In this document: piece by piece, positions 6,840-12,479 of the stretch
How the letters are laid out: the number at the start of each line of letters is the position of its first letter
Numbering within the stretch: the stretch's first letter is position 1
Assembly: GCA_003156615.1 (NCBI GenBank)
Contig: PMHI01000738.1
Coordinates: forward strand, 4,103-16,581
DNA from: Acidobacteriaceae bacterium
GTDB lineage: Bacteria; Acidobacteriota; Terriglobia; Terriglobales; SbA1
Reading direction: 5' to 3'
DNA: 12,479 nucleotides
The notes under the pieces: model-generated
What the model was told of the DNA's origin: nothing
The model's database searches: none
What the model saw: only the letters and a program-made list of their open reading frames with translations
Made by a program: the position numbers and the translations under genes

Positions 6840-7500
6840 GAGTATGAGAGTGGTGTCGGTGAATTGCGGCCTTCCACAAGAAGTGCAATGGCATGGGAGA
6901 ACCGTAACTACCGGGATCTATAAGCAACCAGTTGAAGGTCGGGTTGGGCTTCGCCAATTGAATTTGGAGGGAGACCGGCAAGCTGATCTCAGTGTTCACG
7001 GCGGTAAAGAAAAAGCGGTTTATTGCTATCCGCTGGATCACTATGACTACTGGAGGGCCGAACTGCCTGGCCGCCAATTGCCGATAGGGATGTTTGGAGA
7101 GAACTTTACAACTGATGGATTGTCGGAAAACACAGTGTTCATCGGCGACAAGTTTTCCATCGGCTCCGCCGAAGTCGTCGTAACTCAGCCCCGGCTTCCA
7201 TGCTACAAGCTCGGGATCAGGTTTGAATCCGACGAAATGGTGAAGCGCTTCCTTATTAGTGCCCGCACCGGCTTTTATCTCGCTGTCACGCGCGAGGGTG
7301 CGGTTACCGCAAACGATGAAATTGTGTTCATCGATCGAGAACCAAACTCCGTTCCAGTGTCAGAGATCACCCGGTTGTACGTGGCAAAGAAATACAGCGC
7401 TGGCGACCTCGCTTTAGCGGCACGAACACTTTCAATTGCCGCACTACCAGAGGGTTGGAAGGACTACTTCCGTGAGCAATTACAACGGTTCAAAGCCTAG
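6838..7500 (+). CDS. MOSC domain protein (YiiM-like, with C-terminal 3-alpha domain)
   Basis: This encodes 220 residues; an internal ATG at 6844 (MRVVSVNCG) is an equally plausible start giving 218, and neither has a strong ribosome binding site. The MOSC domain occupies about residues 25-165, with LNLEGDRQADLSVHGGKEKAV broken around the conserved D.QAD..HGG block, FGENFTTDGL (about 86-95), and the conserved Cys122 in QPRLPCYKLG. That Cys is the residue proposed to carry sulfur to the molybdenum cofactor or substrate in MOSC proteins. The last ~50 residues (VSEITRLYVAKK ... LPEGWKDYFREQL) match the 3-alpha domain of YiiM-type members, which in E. coli are linked to N-hydroxylated base analogue detoxification. 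Such a role here is inference. It is followed after 1 nt by the next gene, a likely operon. Divergent to it lie decayed minus-strand genes. Confidence 0.92.
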   Translation: MSMRVVSVNCGLPQEVQWHGRTVTTGIYKQPVEGRVGLRQLNLEGDRQADLSVHGGKEKAVYCYPLDHYDYWRAELPGRQLPIGMFGENFTTDGLSENTVFIGDKFSIGSAEVVVTQPRLPCYKLGIRFESDEMVKRFLISARTGFYLAVTREGAVTANDEIVFIDREPNSVPVSEITRLYVAKKYSAGDLALAARTLSIAALPEGWKDYFREQLQRFKA

Positions 7501-7501
7501 T

Positions 7502-8089
7502 ATGCAGACCCATAACCATGCACTGCGTGCCCAGGGTAAATTTCCACGACAAAGCGTTAAGAGTGCTGCAAATTTGGAGTCAAGAGAGCGATTGCGCCGA
7601 CATTATCGCCCTCAACGGGTACGCATATTGTTCGTGGGCGAAGCCCCTCCCGCCTCGGGCCGGTTTTTCTATCACGCAGACTCGGGACTGTACCGGGCGA
7701 TTCGCGACACATTCGTGGCAGCCATACCGTCGCTGCAATCATCAAAGGATGAGTTTCTGGAATCGTTTCGCGCGATGGGTTGTTACTTGGTGGACCTGTG
7801 CGGAAAACCTGTGGACCGGATGGACTCCCGCTCGCGACGCTGCATCTGCAAGGCTGGCGAAGCGCGTCTGGCCTGTAGGCTTCGACAACTTCGTCCAAAG
7901 ATTGTCATCACCGTTGTGCTATCTATTGGGAGTAACGTACGCCGAGCCGAGGCATGCGCAATGTGGTCCGGGCAGCATATGGAGCTTCCATATCCGGGGC
8001 GATGGTATCGTTTCCGCATTGCCTTTCGCAGGAAATTGACACCTCTGCTCCGGACTGCTCTTACTGGTGACCATCAACGTTCGGATTGA
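7502..8089 (+). CDS. uncharacterised uracil-DNA-glycosylase-like protein
   Basis: This encodes 195 residues from ATG 7502, one nucleotide after the MOSC stop. An in-frame ATG at 7436 would overlap the MOSC gene by 65 nt and add an implausible leader. The core segment RILFVGEAPPASGRFFYHAD resembles the first motif of uracil-DNA-glycosylase-superfamily folds (GEAPG-like), and GLYRAIRDTF, GCYLVDLCGKPVD and LRPKIVITVVLSIG follow in the order seen in a conserved but uncharacterised group. The LPYPGRWYRFR segment near the C-terminus is typical of that group. The N-terminal ~45 residues are basic and low in order. Glycosylase activity is not implied, since the group lacks experimental support that I can name. 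Its close coupling to MOSC suggests co-expression only. Confidence 0.75.
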   Translation: MQTHNHALRAQGKFPRQSVKSAANLESRERLRRHYRPQRVRILFVGEAPPASGRFFYHADSGLYRAIRDTFVAAIPSLQSSKDEFLESFRAMGCYLVDLCGKPVDRMDSRSRRCICKAGEARLACRLRQLRPKIVITVVLSIGSNVRRAEACAMWSGQHMELPYPGRWYRFRIAFRRKLTPLLRTALTGDHQRSD

Positions 8090-8115
8090 TGGAGCGGCTC
8101 AATAACAGTCAGAAA

Positions 8116-8553
8116 ATGAAGAAGAGTCTATCTCATCTCGCCCGCCATTACCCCCGTTTACCCACGAAACAGCAGTCGTGAAAGTGCAATTGGCCGAGGA
8201 TGGATGGAATTCACGCGACCCTGAAAAGTTTGCTTTGGCCTACGCGCCGGATTCAGGTTGGCGAAACCGGGCTGAATTCATAAACGGCAGAGCCGAAATC
8301 CTTGCTTTCCTTCCGCGCAAGTGGGCAAAGGAATTGGAACGTGGGCTGATTGAAGAACTTTGGGGGTTTAATTCTGATCGAATTGCTGTCAGGTTTGCGT
8401 ACGAATGGCACGACGATTCTCAAAATTGCTTTAGATCTTATGGCAAGGAGAGTTGGGAATTCAACGAGGACGGCCGGCGGAGCGCAAGTATCACTGGCCC
8501 CCCAGGGCCGGCGTCCGGACGGCCATCCGGGCCTACCTGAGCTGGGTCCTTGA
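8116..8553 (+). pseudogene. DUF1348 (NTF2/SnoaL-like) gene, inactivated
   Basis: Three frames must be joined to recover a DUF1348 protein. Upstream of GTG 8178 the frame already encodes [13 protein letters not shown] (8139-8177), the family's standard N-terminus, yet it has no start codon after TAA 8103. The likely original ATG at 8116 is one frame off, so one base was lost between 8118 and 8139. The main body runs [20 protein letters not shown], then [20 protein letters not shown] and [21 protein letters not shown] to NEDG (8474). Family members continue there with about 14 residues of the type LMxxRxASINDxPI. These are missing and the frame changes to AERKYHWPP (8477-8503). After another missing base the tail [15 protein letters not shown] ends at TGA 8551-8553. 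A GTG-initiated frame 8178-8540 exists but ends in nonsense residues. DUF1348 proteins have an NTF2-like fold and unknown function. Confidence 0.85.
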
Positions 8554-8775
8554 CCCTACTCTGGCAGGATTGTGTGGCAGACAACCGGTAAATCGGAGAT
8601 TGCAAAGCGGCCATCTGGATTGCCGACGATACGGGTAGTCACACCTCTTCGCTTCATGCCCTCACTGTCGACGTCAGTGGCCGTCGTTTGTTAAGCTGTC
8701 GGTTCCTCTAGTTTTCCTAGACACATCTGGGCAGAGGAGATCCGATTTTCTGCCGGCAGTGGCCGGTTGATTCCA
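8554..8775. other. upstream region of the peroxidase-encapsulin cassette
   Basis: This 222-nt stretch contains no recognised gene. It must hold the promoter of the peroxidase-encapsulin genes, but no convincing -35/-10 or -24/-12 pair was found. A dyad CACTG-TCGACGT-CAGTG lies at 8663-8679 and could be an operator. A CCGGC/GCCGG-type inverted repeat at about 8753-8766 lies just ahead of the peroxidase start and might limit ribosome access. A purine-rich GAGGAGA at 8734-8740 looks like a ribosome binding site but is too far (about 36 nt) from the ATG to serve it. All assignments here are tentative. Confidence 0.35.
8663..8679. promoter_or_regulatory. dyad symmetry, possible operator upstream of peroxidase gene
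   Basis: CACTG (8663-8667) and CAGTG (8675-8679) are perfect inverted arms of five bases around TCGACGT, which itself contains GACGTC-like symmetry with its flank. It lies about 97 nt upstream of the peroxidase ATG, a possible position for a regulator site. There is no second copy nearby and no known regulator is implied. Chance occurrence is quite possible. Confidence 0.2.
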
Positions 8776-9852
8776 ATGGCATCCGACCCCATCAGCGCTC
8801 CCGCATTGGCTCCCGAACAGGCTGTTTCGCAGCTCGTTTCCTCTGCACTCACTCGTTCCGCAATTTTTCTCGTCGTTACCATCAACCCCGGTGACGAAAA
8901 TCGCGCCGCGGTGCTGTCTTTTTGCGCCGATCTCTCGGGACTGGTACGCGCCGTCGGATTTCGCGACCTCGAAGGCGCTGTCTCCTGCATCATGGGCGTC
9001 GGTTCCGAGGCCTGGGACCGGCTGTTCGGCTCTCCGAGGCCTGCGGAACTTCATTCGTTCCGTGAATTTCGCTCTGGACGGCGGCACGCCGTCTCCACAC
9101 CGGGCGACTTGATCTTTCACATCCGCGCCAAGCGTATGGATCTTTGTTTCGAACTCGCCACGCAAATCCTGGCGCGCCTGGCAGGCGTGGTCACTACCGT
9201 CGACGAAGTCCAAGCCTTCCGCTACTTCGACCAACGCGATCTCCTCGGCTTCGTTGACGGTACGGAAAACCCTACGGGTGCTGCTGCCACCGATGCCGTC
9301 TTCATTCGCGACGAGGATCCTGCTTTTGCTGGCGGAAGCTACGTCATCGTCCAAAAGTATCTCCACAACCTCGACGCTTGGAACAGCATCTCCACCGAGG
9401 CCCAGGAAAACATTATCGGGCGTACAAAGGTCGCCGACATCGAACTCGACGACTCCGTCAAGCCCACGTGTGCTCACAATGCCCTCACCGTAATCGAAGA
9501 AGGCGGCAGGGAGATCAAAATACTCCGCGACAACATGCCGTTCGGCAGCCCCGGCCAAGGCGAGTTCGGAACGTATTTCATTGGTTACAGCCGCTCGCCT
9601 CGCACCATCGAACAAATGCTCGAGAATATGTTCATCGGCCGCCCGCCTGGCAATTACGATCGCATCTTGGACTTCAGCACCGCGGTCACAGGAAGTCTGT
9701 TCTTCGTGCCGACTGGCACTTTCCTCGACGATGTCTCACCTGATCAACCCCCGACGGTCGCAGCGTCGGTTGAAACCTCCGTCTCCGGCGCGCCATCCAT
9801 GAATGGTTCGCTTGGCATCGGTTCCTTGAAAGGGGAAGATTCCTATGAATAA
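8776..9852 (+). CDS. Dyp-type heme peroxidase, encapsulin cargo
   Basis: This encodes 358 residues from ATG 8776; a TTG at 8767 would add three residues, and neither has a good ribosome binding site. DyP peroxidases oxidise dyes, phenolics or Mn(II) with H2O2. Visible features are the GFVDGTENP motif with the distal catalytic Asp161 (GxxDG), the probable proximal heme ligand His234 in TCAHNALTV, and Arg251 and Asn253 in ILRDNMPFG, with GTYFIGYSRSP following. The D-to-H spacing of 73 equals that of Rhodococcus DypB (D153, H226). No signal peptide is present, consistent with a cytosolic B-type enzyme. A Pro/Ser/Thr/Val-rich linker (about 312-343) leads to the final GSLGIGSLKGEDSYE (344-358), a classic encapsulin cargo-loading peptide. 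The gene overlaps the shell gene by 8 nt, so cargo and shell are made together. Confidence 0.96.
   Translation: MASDPISAPALAPEQAVSQLVSSALTRSAIFLVVTINPGDENRAAVLSFCADLSGLVRAVGFRDLEGAVSCIMGVGSEAWDRLFGSPRPAELHSFREFRSGRRHAVSTPGDLIFHIRAKRMDLCFELATQILARLAGVVTTVDEVQAFRYFDQRDLLGFVDGTENPTGAAATDAVFIRDEDPAFAGGSYVIVQKYLHNLDAWNSISTEAQENIIGRTKVADIELDDSVKPTCAHNALTVIEEGGREIKILRDNMPFGSPGQGEFGTYFIGYSRSPRTIEQMLENMFIGRPPGNYDRILDFSTAVTGSLFFVPTGTFLDDVSPDQPPTVAASVETSVSGAPSMNGSLGIGSLKGEDSYE
9808..9852 (+). other. encapsulin cargo-loading peptide coding segment
   Basis: These last codons of the peroxidase encode GSLGIGSLKGEDSYE plus the stop, matching the short LGIGSLKG-type targeting peptide known at the C-terminus of family 1 encapsulin cargo such as the Brevibacterium linens and Rhodococcus DyP enzymes. 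In those systems the peptide docks on the inner face of the shell next to the N-terminal helix of the shell protein. The adjacent encapsulin gene makes the assignment strong. Confidence 0.93.
9829..9837 (+). promoter_or_regulatory. encapsulin ribosome binding site embedded in cargo-peptide codons
   Basis: AAAGGGGAA sits nine nucleotides (counted from the last G) before the encapsulin ATG at 9845. It is formed by the codons for Lys-Gly-Glu of the LKGE part of the cargo-loading peptide. Together with the 8-nt overlap (ATGAATAA shared by both genes) this suggests translational coupling of shell to cargo. Function as a ribosome binding site is inferred from position and purine content. Confidence 0.65.
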
Positions 9853-10654
9853 CCTGCACCGCGAGCTGGCTCCGATTTCCGATGTCGCGTGGGCTCAAAT
9901 CGAGGAAGAAGCTTCGCGCACCATCAAGCGCTATCTTGCCGGCCGTCGCGTTGTGGACCTACAGGGTCCGGCGGGCGTCGCTCTGTCGGCTGTGGGCACC
10001 GGCCACCTGAGCCCGATCACCGCGCCCGGCGATGGGGTCACTGCCCGACAGCGCGAAGTGAAAGCCCTAGTCGAGCTGCGCGTTCCCTTCGAGCTCGACC
10101 GCCAGATGATTGACGACGTGGAACGCGGTGCTAACGATTCTGACTGGCAGCCGGCAAAAGACGCGGCGCGTGCCCTCGCCTTCGCCGAGGACCGTGCCAT
10201 TTTCGAAGGTTACCGGGCAGCGGGAATTGTCGGCGTGCGTCAGGGCTCCAGCAATCCGAAGAAATCTCTTCCCGCCGACGTGCGCAAATACCCGGAAGCC
10301 TTTGCCCAAGCCTTAAGCCAACTGCGTCTTGTCGGTGTGAACGGCCCTTATTCGATTCTGCTCAGCGCCGATGCTTATACCGAACTCGCCGAAACCAGCG
10401 ATTACGGCTATCCGGTCCTCGAGCACGTCAAACGCCTGGTCGAAGGAAAAATTATCTGGGCACCCGCAATTAACGGGGCTTTCGTCGTCACCACTCGCGG
10501 TGGTGACCTCGATCTTCATATCGGCCAGGATGCTTCCATCGGCTACCTGAGTCACACCGATAGGCAGGTTCGCCTTTACTTGCAGGAGACTTTCACGTTC
10601 CTTTACCTCACATCCGAATCTGCCGTCGCCTTCGCTGCGCCGTCAAAACGCTAG
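9845..10654 (+). CDS. family 1 encapsulin shell protein (linocin M18 / HK97-fold)
   Basis: This encodes 269 residues, close to the 265 or so of well-studied T=1 family 1 encapsulins. Such proteins have the HK97 phage capsid fold and self-assemble into ~60-subunit icosahedral shells that enclose enzymes bearing a cargo-loading peptide. Landmarks are the N-terminal LHRELAPISDVAWAQIEEEA and TIKRYLAGRRVVDLQGP (the helix region that binds cargo peptides on the lumen side), a VELRVPFELDRQMIDDVERG E-loop and spine segment, DAARALAFAEDRAIFEGY, YSILLSADAYTELAET, and the C-terminal RLYLQETFTFLYLTSESAVAF strand. The start overlaps the end of the peroxidase gene and uses a ribosome binding site inside it. 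An oxidoreductase gene begins 4 nt after the stop. The assignment is firm; shell size (T number) is inferred from length. Confidence 0.96.
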   Translation: MNNLHRELAPISDVAWAQIEEEASRTIKRYLAGRRVVDLQGPAGVALSAVGTGHLSPITAPGDGVTARQREVKALVELRVPFELDRQMIDDVERGANDSDWQPAKDAARALAFAEDRAIFEGYRAAGIVGVRQGSSNPKKSLPADVRKYPEAFAQALSQLRLVGVNGPYSILLSADAYTELAETSDYGYPVLEHVKRLVEGKIIWAPAINGAFVVTTRGGDLDLHIGQDASIGYLSHTDRQVRLYLQETFTFLYLTSESAVAFAAPSKR

Positions 10655-10658
10655 AACC

Positions 10659-11681
10659 ATGAAAGCAATCGCATTCACGCGTCCGTTACCGATCGAGGCT
10701 GAGGACTCGCTGGTCGAGCTCGACCTGCCGCAGCCGGAATTCGGGCCGCGGGATTTGCTGGTCAATGTGCGAGCGGTTTCGGTCAATCCGGTGGATACGA
10801 AGGTGCGGAGCGCGCGGCACCAGGGCTCGGCGTCGGACAACACAAGCCAACCGCGGGTGCTTGGCTGGGATGCTGCGGGCGTGGTAGTGGGCAAAGGCGC
10901 CACAGTCACCGGATTCAACGTAGGTGATGAGGTTTACTACGCCGGCGCGTTGGATCGCCCCGGATCGAACGCCGAATACCAGGCCGTGGACGAACGGCTC
11001 GTGGGACGCAAACCAAAATCGATTGGCTTTGCCGAGGCCGCCGCGCTGCCCCTGACGAGCATTACCGCCTGGGAACTGCTGTTCGACCGGCTTGGCGTTC
11101 GTGAAGGCGAGAGCGGCGCGTCTCTGCTGGTCAGCGGAGCCGCCGGCGGCGTGGGCTCCATTCTCGTGCAACTCGCGCGCCGGCTCACGGGACTGACCGT
11201 CGTCGCGACGGCATCGCGGACGGAAACAGTGCAATGGGTCTCACAGATGGGGGCACACTACGTGATCGATCACACCCAGCCGCTGGCCGGGCAGGTGAAT
11301 GGACTGGGCGTGCCTCCGGTGAAGTACATTGCCAGCCTCACGGCCACCGCGCGGAACTTTGCGCCATTGGTCGAGGTCCTGGCTCCGCAGGGAAAGGTCG
11401 GCCTGATTGACGACCCGGCGACGCTCGATGTGGTGCCGCTCAAGCGCAAGTCGGCATCGCTCCATTGGGAATTCATGTTTGCGCGATCGATGTGGCAAAC
11501 CTCCGACATGGCCGAGCAGGGACGCCTGCTGAGTCGCGTCTCGGAGCTTGTCGATCGCGGTGAACTCCGCTCGACGCAAACGCGGACCTTCAGCCTCATC
11601 AATGTCGAGAATCTGAAGAAGGCCCATGCGCTCGCTGAGAGCGGAAAAGCAATCGGCAAAGTGACGTTGAGCGGATTCTGA
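10659..11681 (+). CDS. MDR-superfamily NAD(P)H oxidoreductase (quinone-oxidoreductase-like, zinc-free)
   Basis: This encodes 340 residues, the usual length for 'zinc-binding alcohol dehydrogenase family' proteins of the TIGR02817 type. The N-terminal GroES-like domain (1-125) includes VRAVSVNPVDTKVR and VLGWDAAGVVVGKG. The Rossmann domain (about 130-280) has the dinucleotide-binding glycine motif SGAAGGVGS (159-167) and SQMGAHYVIDH. The catalytic and structural zinc ligands of true alcohol dehydrogenases are absent (NPVD in place of the Cys motif, no CxxC cluster), so a quinone or enone reductase is more likely than an alcohol dehydrogenase. ATG lies 4 nt after the encapsulin stop with no strong ribosome binding site, suggesting translational coupling. 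Its C-terminus (KVTLSGF) carries no cargo-loading peptide, so it is probably outside the shell. It is immediately followed by a gnd remnant. Confidence 0.92.
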   Translation: MKAIAFTRPLPIEAEDSLVELDLPQPEFGPRDLLVNVRAVSVNPVDTKVRSARHQGSASDNTSQPRVLGWDAAGVVVGKGATVTGFNVGDEVYYAGALDRPGSNAEYQAVDERLVGRKPKSIGFAEAAALPLTSITAWELLFDRLGVREGESGASLLVSGAAGGVGSILVQLARRLTGLTVVATASRTETVQWVSQMGAHYVIDHTQPLAGQVNGLGVPPVKYIASLTATARNFAPLVEVLAPQGKVGLIDDPATLDVVPLKRKSASLHWEFMFARSMWQTSDMAEQGRLLSRVSELVDRGELRSTQTRTFSLINVENLKKAHALAESGKAIGKVTLSGF

Positions 11682-11691
11682 CGTTGACCTA

Positions 11692-11865
11692 GGCGCGGGT
11701 GCCGCCATCGACGGAGCGGTACCCACGCCGATGCTTACGATCGCCCTGTACGAGCGCTTCCGTTCGCGTGGCGAAGTCGAGTTTGCCCATAAACTTTTGT
11801 CCGCTACGCATTACGGGCTCGGCGGGCAGCTAGAAAAAGCCGCTGAAACATCAGGGGCTGCTTGA
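11692..11865 (+). pseudogene. gnd: 3'-terminal remnant of 6-phosphogluconate dehydrogenase
   Basis: A frame opened by a stop at 11668-11670 encodes GAGAAIDGAVPTPMLTIALY, ERFRSRGEVEFAHKLLSATH and YGLGGQLEKAAETSGAA, ending at TGA 11863-11865. This matches the C-terminal helix bundle of decarboxylating 6-phosphogluconate dehydrogenase (AIDxxVPxPxLTxALYxRFxSR...FAxKxLSAxRxxxGG), about 57 of roughly 300 residues. Homology begins close to 11700, about 20 nt after the oxidoreductase stop, and there is no start codon, NADP-binding domain or catalytic region. The true gnd stood directly upstream of zwf (9 nt). It was truncated when the preceding DNA arrived or by a deletion. It is too short for the ORF finder and easily overlooked. 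Confidence 0.85.
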
Positions 11866-11874
11866 GGGATAAGC

Positions 11875-12479
11875 ATGACAAATGACCACTCGGACGCGCT
11901 GGTGTTCTTTGGTGCCACAGGCGACCTAGCTTACAAAAAGATCTTCCCGGCACTGCAAGCCATGGAGAAACGCGGGCATCTTAACGTACCGGTTGTGGGC
12001 GTGGCCAAAGCGGGATGGAATCTTGATCAGCTTCGGGCCAGAGCCCACGATAGTTTAGAGAAGCACGGCGGAGTTGATCCGGAAGCCTTTGAGAAGTTAG
12101 CCGGCCTGTTGCGATACGTCGACGGAGACTATCAGGATCCGGCAACCTTTGCGGCGCTTCGGAAAGAGCTCAAGGGTGCGCATCATCCGGCGCACTACCT
12201 GGCGATCCCGCCGGCTTTGTTTGAAACCGTTGTGGAGCAACTGGCGCAGTCGAATTGTGCCCAAGGAGGGCGGGTCATCGTCGAAAAACCCTTTGGACAT
12301 GATCTAGCCTCGGCGCGGGAGCTCAACCGGGTTTTGCTCGCAGTTTTCGACGAAACAGACATCTTCCGCATCGATCACTATCTCGGCAAACGGCCAGTAA
12401 ACAATATGCTGGTCTTCCGCTTTGCCAACGCTTTTGTGGAGGCTTTCTGGAATCGGGATTACATCGAGAGCGTGCAGAT
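11875..12479 (+). CDS. zwf: glucose-6-phosphate dehydrogenase (3' end outside window)
   Basis: The first 201 codons are present. The enzyme oxidises glucose-6-phosphate to 6-phosphogluconolactone with NADP+, opening the oxidative pentose phosphate pathway in the cytosol. The start ATG 11875 has GAGG at 11864-11867, seven nucleotides upstream. The coenzyme-binding FFGATGDLAYKKIFPAL (10-26) is the family's GAxGDLAxxK motif. HYLAIPPALF, VIVEKPFGHDLASARELN and the substrate-binding and catalytic IDHYLGK (166-172, with His168) follow in the normal order and spacing. No lesion is seen in the visible part. Its normal operon partner gnd survives only as a 3' stub 9 nt upstream, so zwf may now depend on transcription from the encapsulin cassette. 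Confidence 0.95.
   Translation, partial: MTNDHSDALVFFGATGDLAYKKIFPALQAMEKRGHLNVPVVGVAKAGWNLDQLRARAHDSLEKHGGVDPEAFEKLAGLLRYVDGDYQDPATFAALRKELKGAHHPAHYLAIPPALFETVVEQLAQSNCAQGGRVIVEKPFGHDLASARELNRVLLAVFDETDIFRIDHYLGKRPVNNMLVFRFANAFVEAFWNRDYIESVQ

Noticed and set aside
7436..7501. Upstream ATG start for the UDG-like protein
   Set aside because: It would overlap the MOSC gene for 65 nt and add residues unlike the rest of the protein; ATG 7502 is better placed.
8453..8638. 61-codon plus-strand frame containing AERKYHWPP
   Set aside because: Only nine codons match a family (the DUF1348 tail). The rest is the wrong frame of the pseudogene and of noncoding DNA.
8674..9615. 313-codon open frame on the minus strand opposite the peroxidase gene
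   Set aside because: It lies antisense to a gene with intact catalytic motifs. Its composition (runs of VDG, VEV, EVVE) is what high-GC antisense frames produce, and no family is recognisable.
10686..11234. 182-codon minus-strand frame opposite the oxidoreductase
   Set aside because: It is antisense to a clear MDR enzyme and shows no domain.
1..12479. CRISPR arrays, tRNA or rRNA genes, transposases or integrases
   Set aside because: No repeated spacer pattern, cloverleaf with a T-loop sequence, or DDE/tyrosine recombinase motifs were seen on either strand.

Overview
The window reads as a chromosomal segment of a soil-type heterotrophic bacterium, most likely an acidobacterium. That placement is an inference. 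It rests on the mix of small soil-bacterial families (DUF899, PhnB/VOC, DUF427, DUF1348, MOSC), on intergenic palindromes resembling those I associate with Acidobacteriota, and on the pentose-phosphate genes at the right end. There is no rRNA, tRNA or other phylogenetic marker. No transposase, integrase, CRISPR array or tRNA was recognised.

Left part (1-2967): five plus-strand coding units. They are the end of a DUF899 thioredoxin-like protein, a single-domain PhnB/VOC protein, a tandem two-domain VOC protein and a secreted protein of unknown function. After a 437-nt gap carrying two adjacent palindromes comes a 715-residue GAF-GAF-AAA+-Fis sigma-54 activator (3405-5552). It is convergent with a minus-strand histidine phosphatase (5670-6287), and a strongly foldable 117-nt spacer separates them.

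Middle part (6288-8775): a belt of gene decay. A minus-strand DUF427 gene (6319-6751) carries one in-frame stop and two frameshifts. Upstream of it is the stub of another minus-strand reading frame. Then come an intact MOSC protein and an intact uracil-DNA-glycosylase-like protein, one nucleotide apart. A plus-strand DUF1348 gene follows (about 8116-8553), broken by a frameshift near its start, an internal deletion and a second frameshift near its end.

Right part (8776-11681): a compact cassette of a Dyp-type peroxidase, a family 1 encapsulin shell protein and a zinc-free MDR/quinone-oxidoreductase-like protein. The peroxidase ends in a classic encapsulin cargo-loading peptide (GSLGIGSLKGE), so the first two genes should form a peroxidase-loaded protein nanocompartment. 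They overlap by 8 nt, and the codons for the cargo peptide also contain the shell gene's ribosome binding site. The oxidoreductase starts 4 nt after the shell gene.

Immediately after the cassette (11692-11865) lie the last ~57 codons of a 6-phosphogluconate dehydrogenase with no start, followed 9 nt later by zwf (glucose-6-phosphate dehydrogenase), which runs off the window. The simplest reading is that the encapsulin cassette, possibly with more DNA to its left, has displaced the 5' part of gnd in a gnd-zwf operon. Encapsulated DyP systems are known. What deserves attention is the coupling arrangement, the co-transcribed reductase, the gnd junction and the decayed genes beside it.
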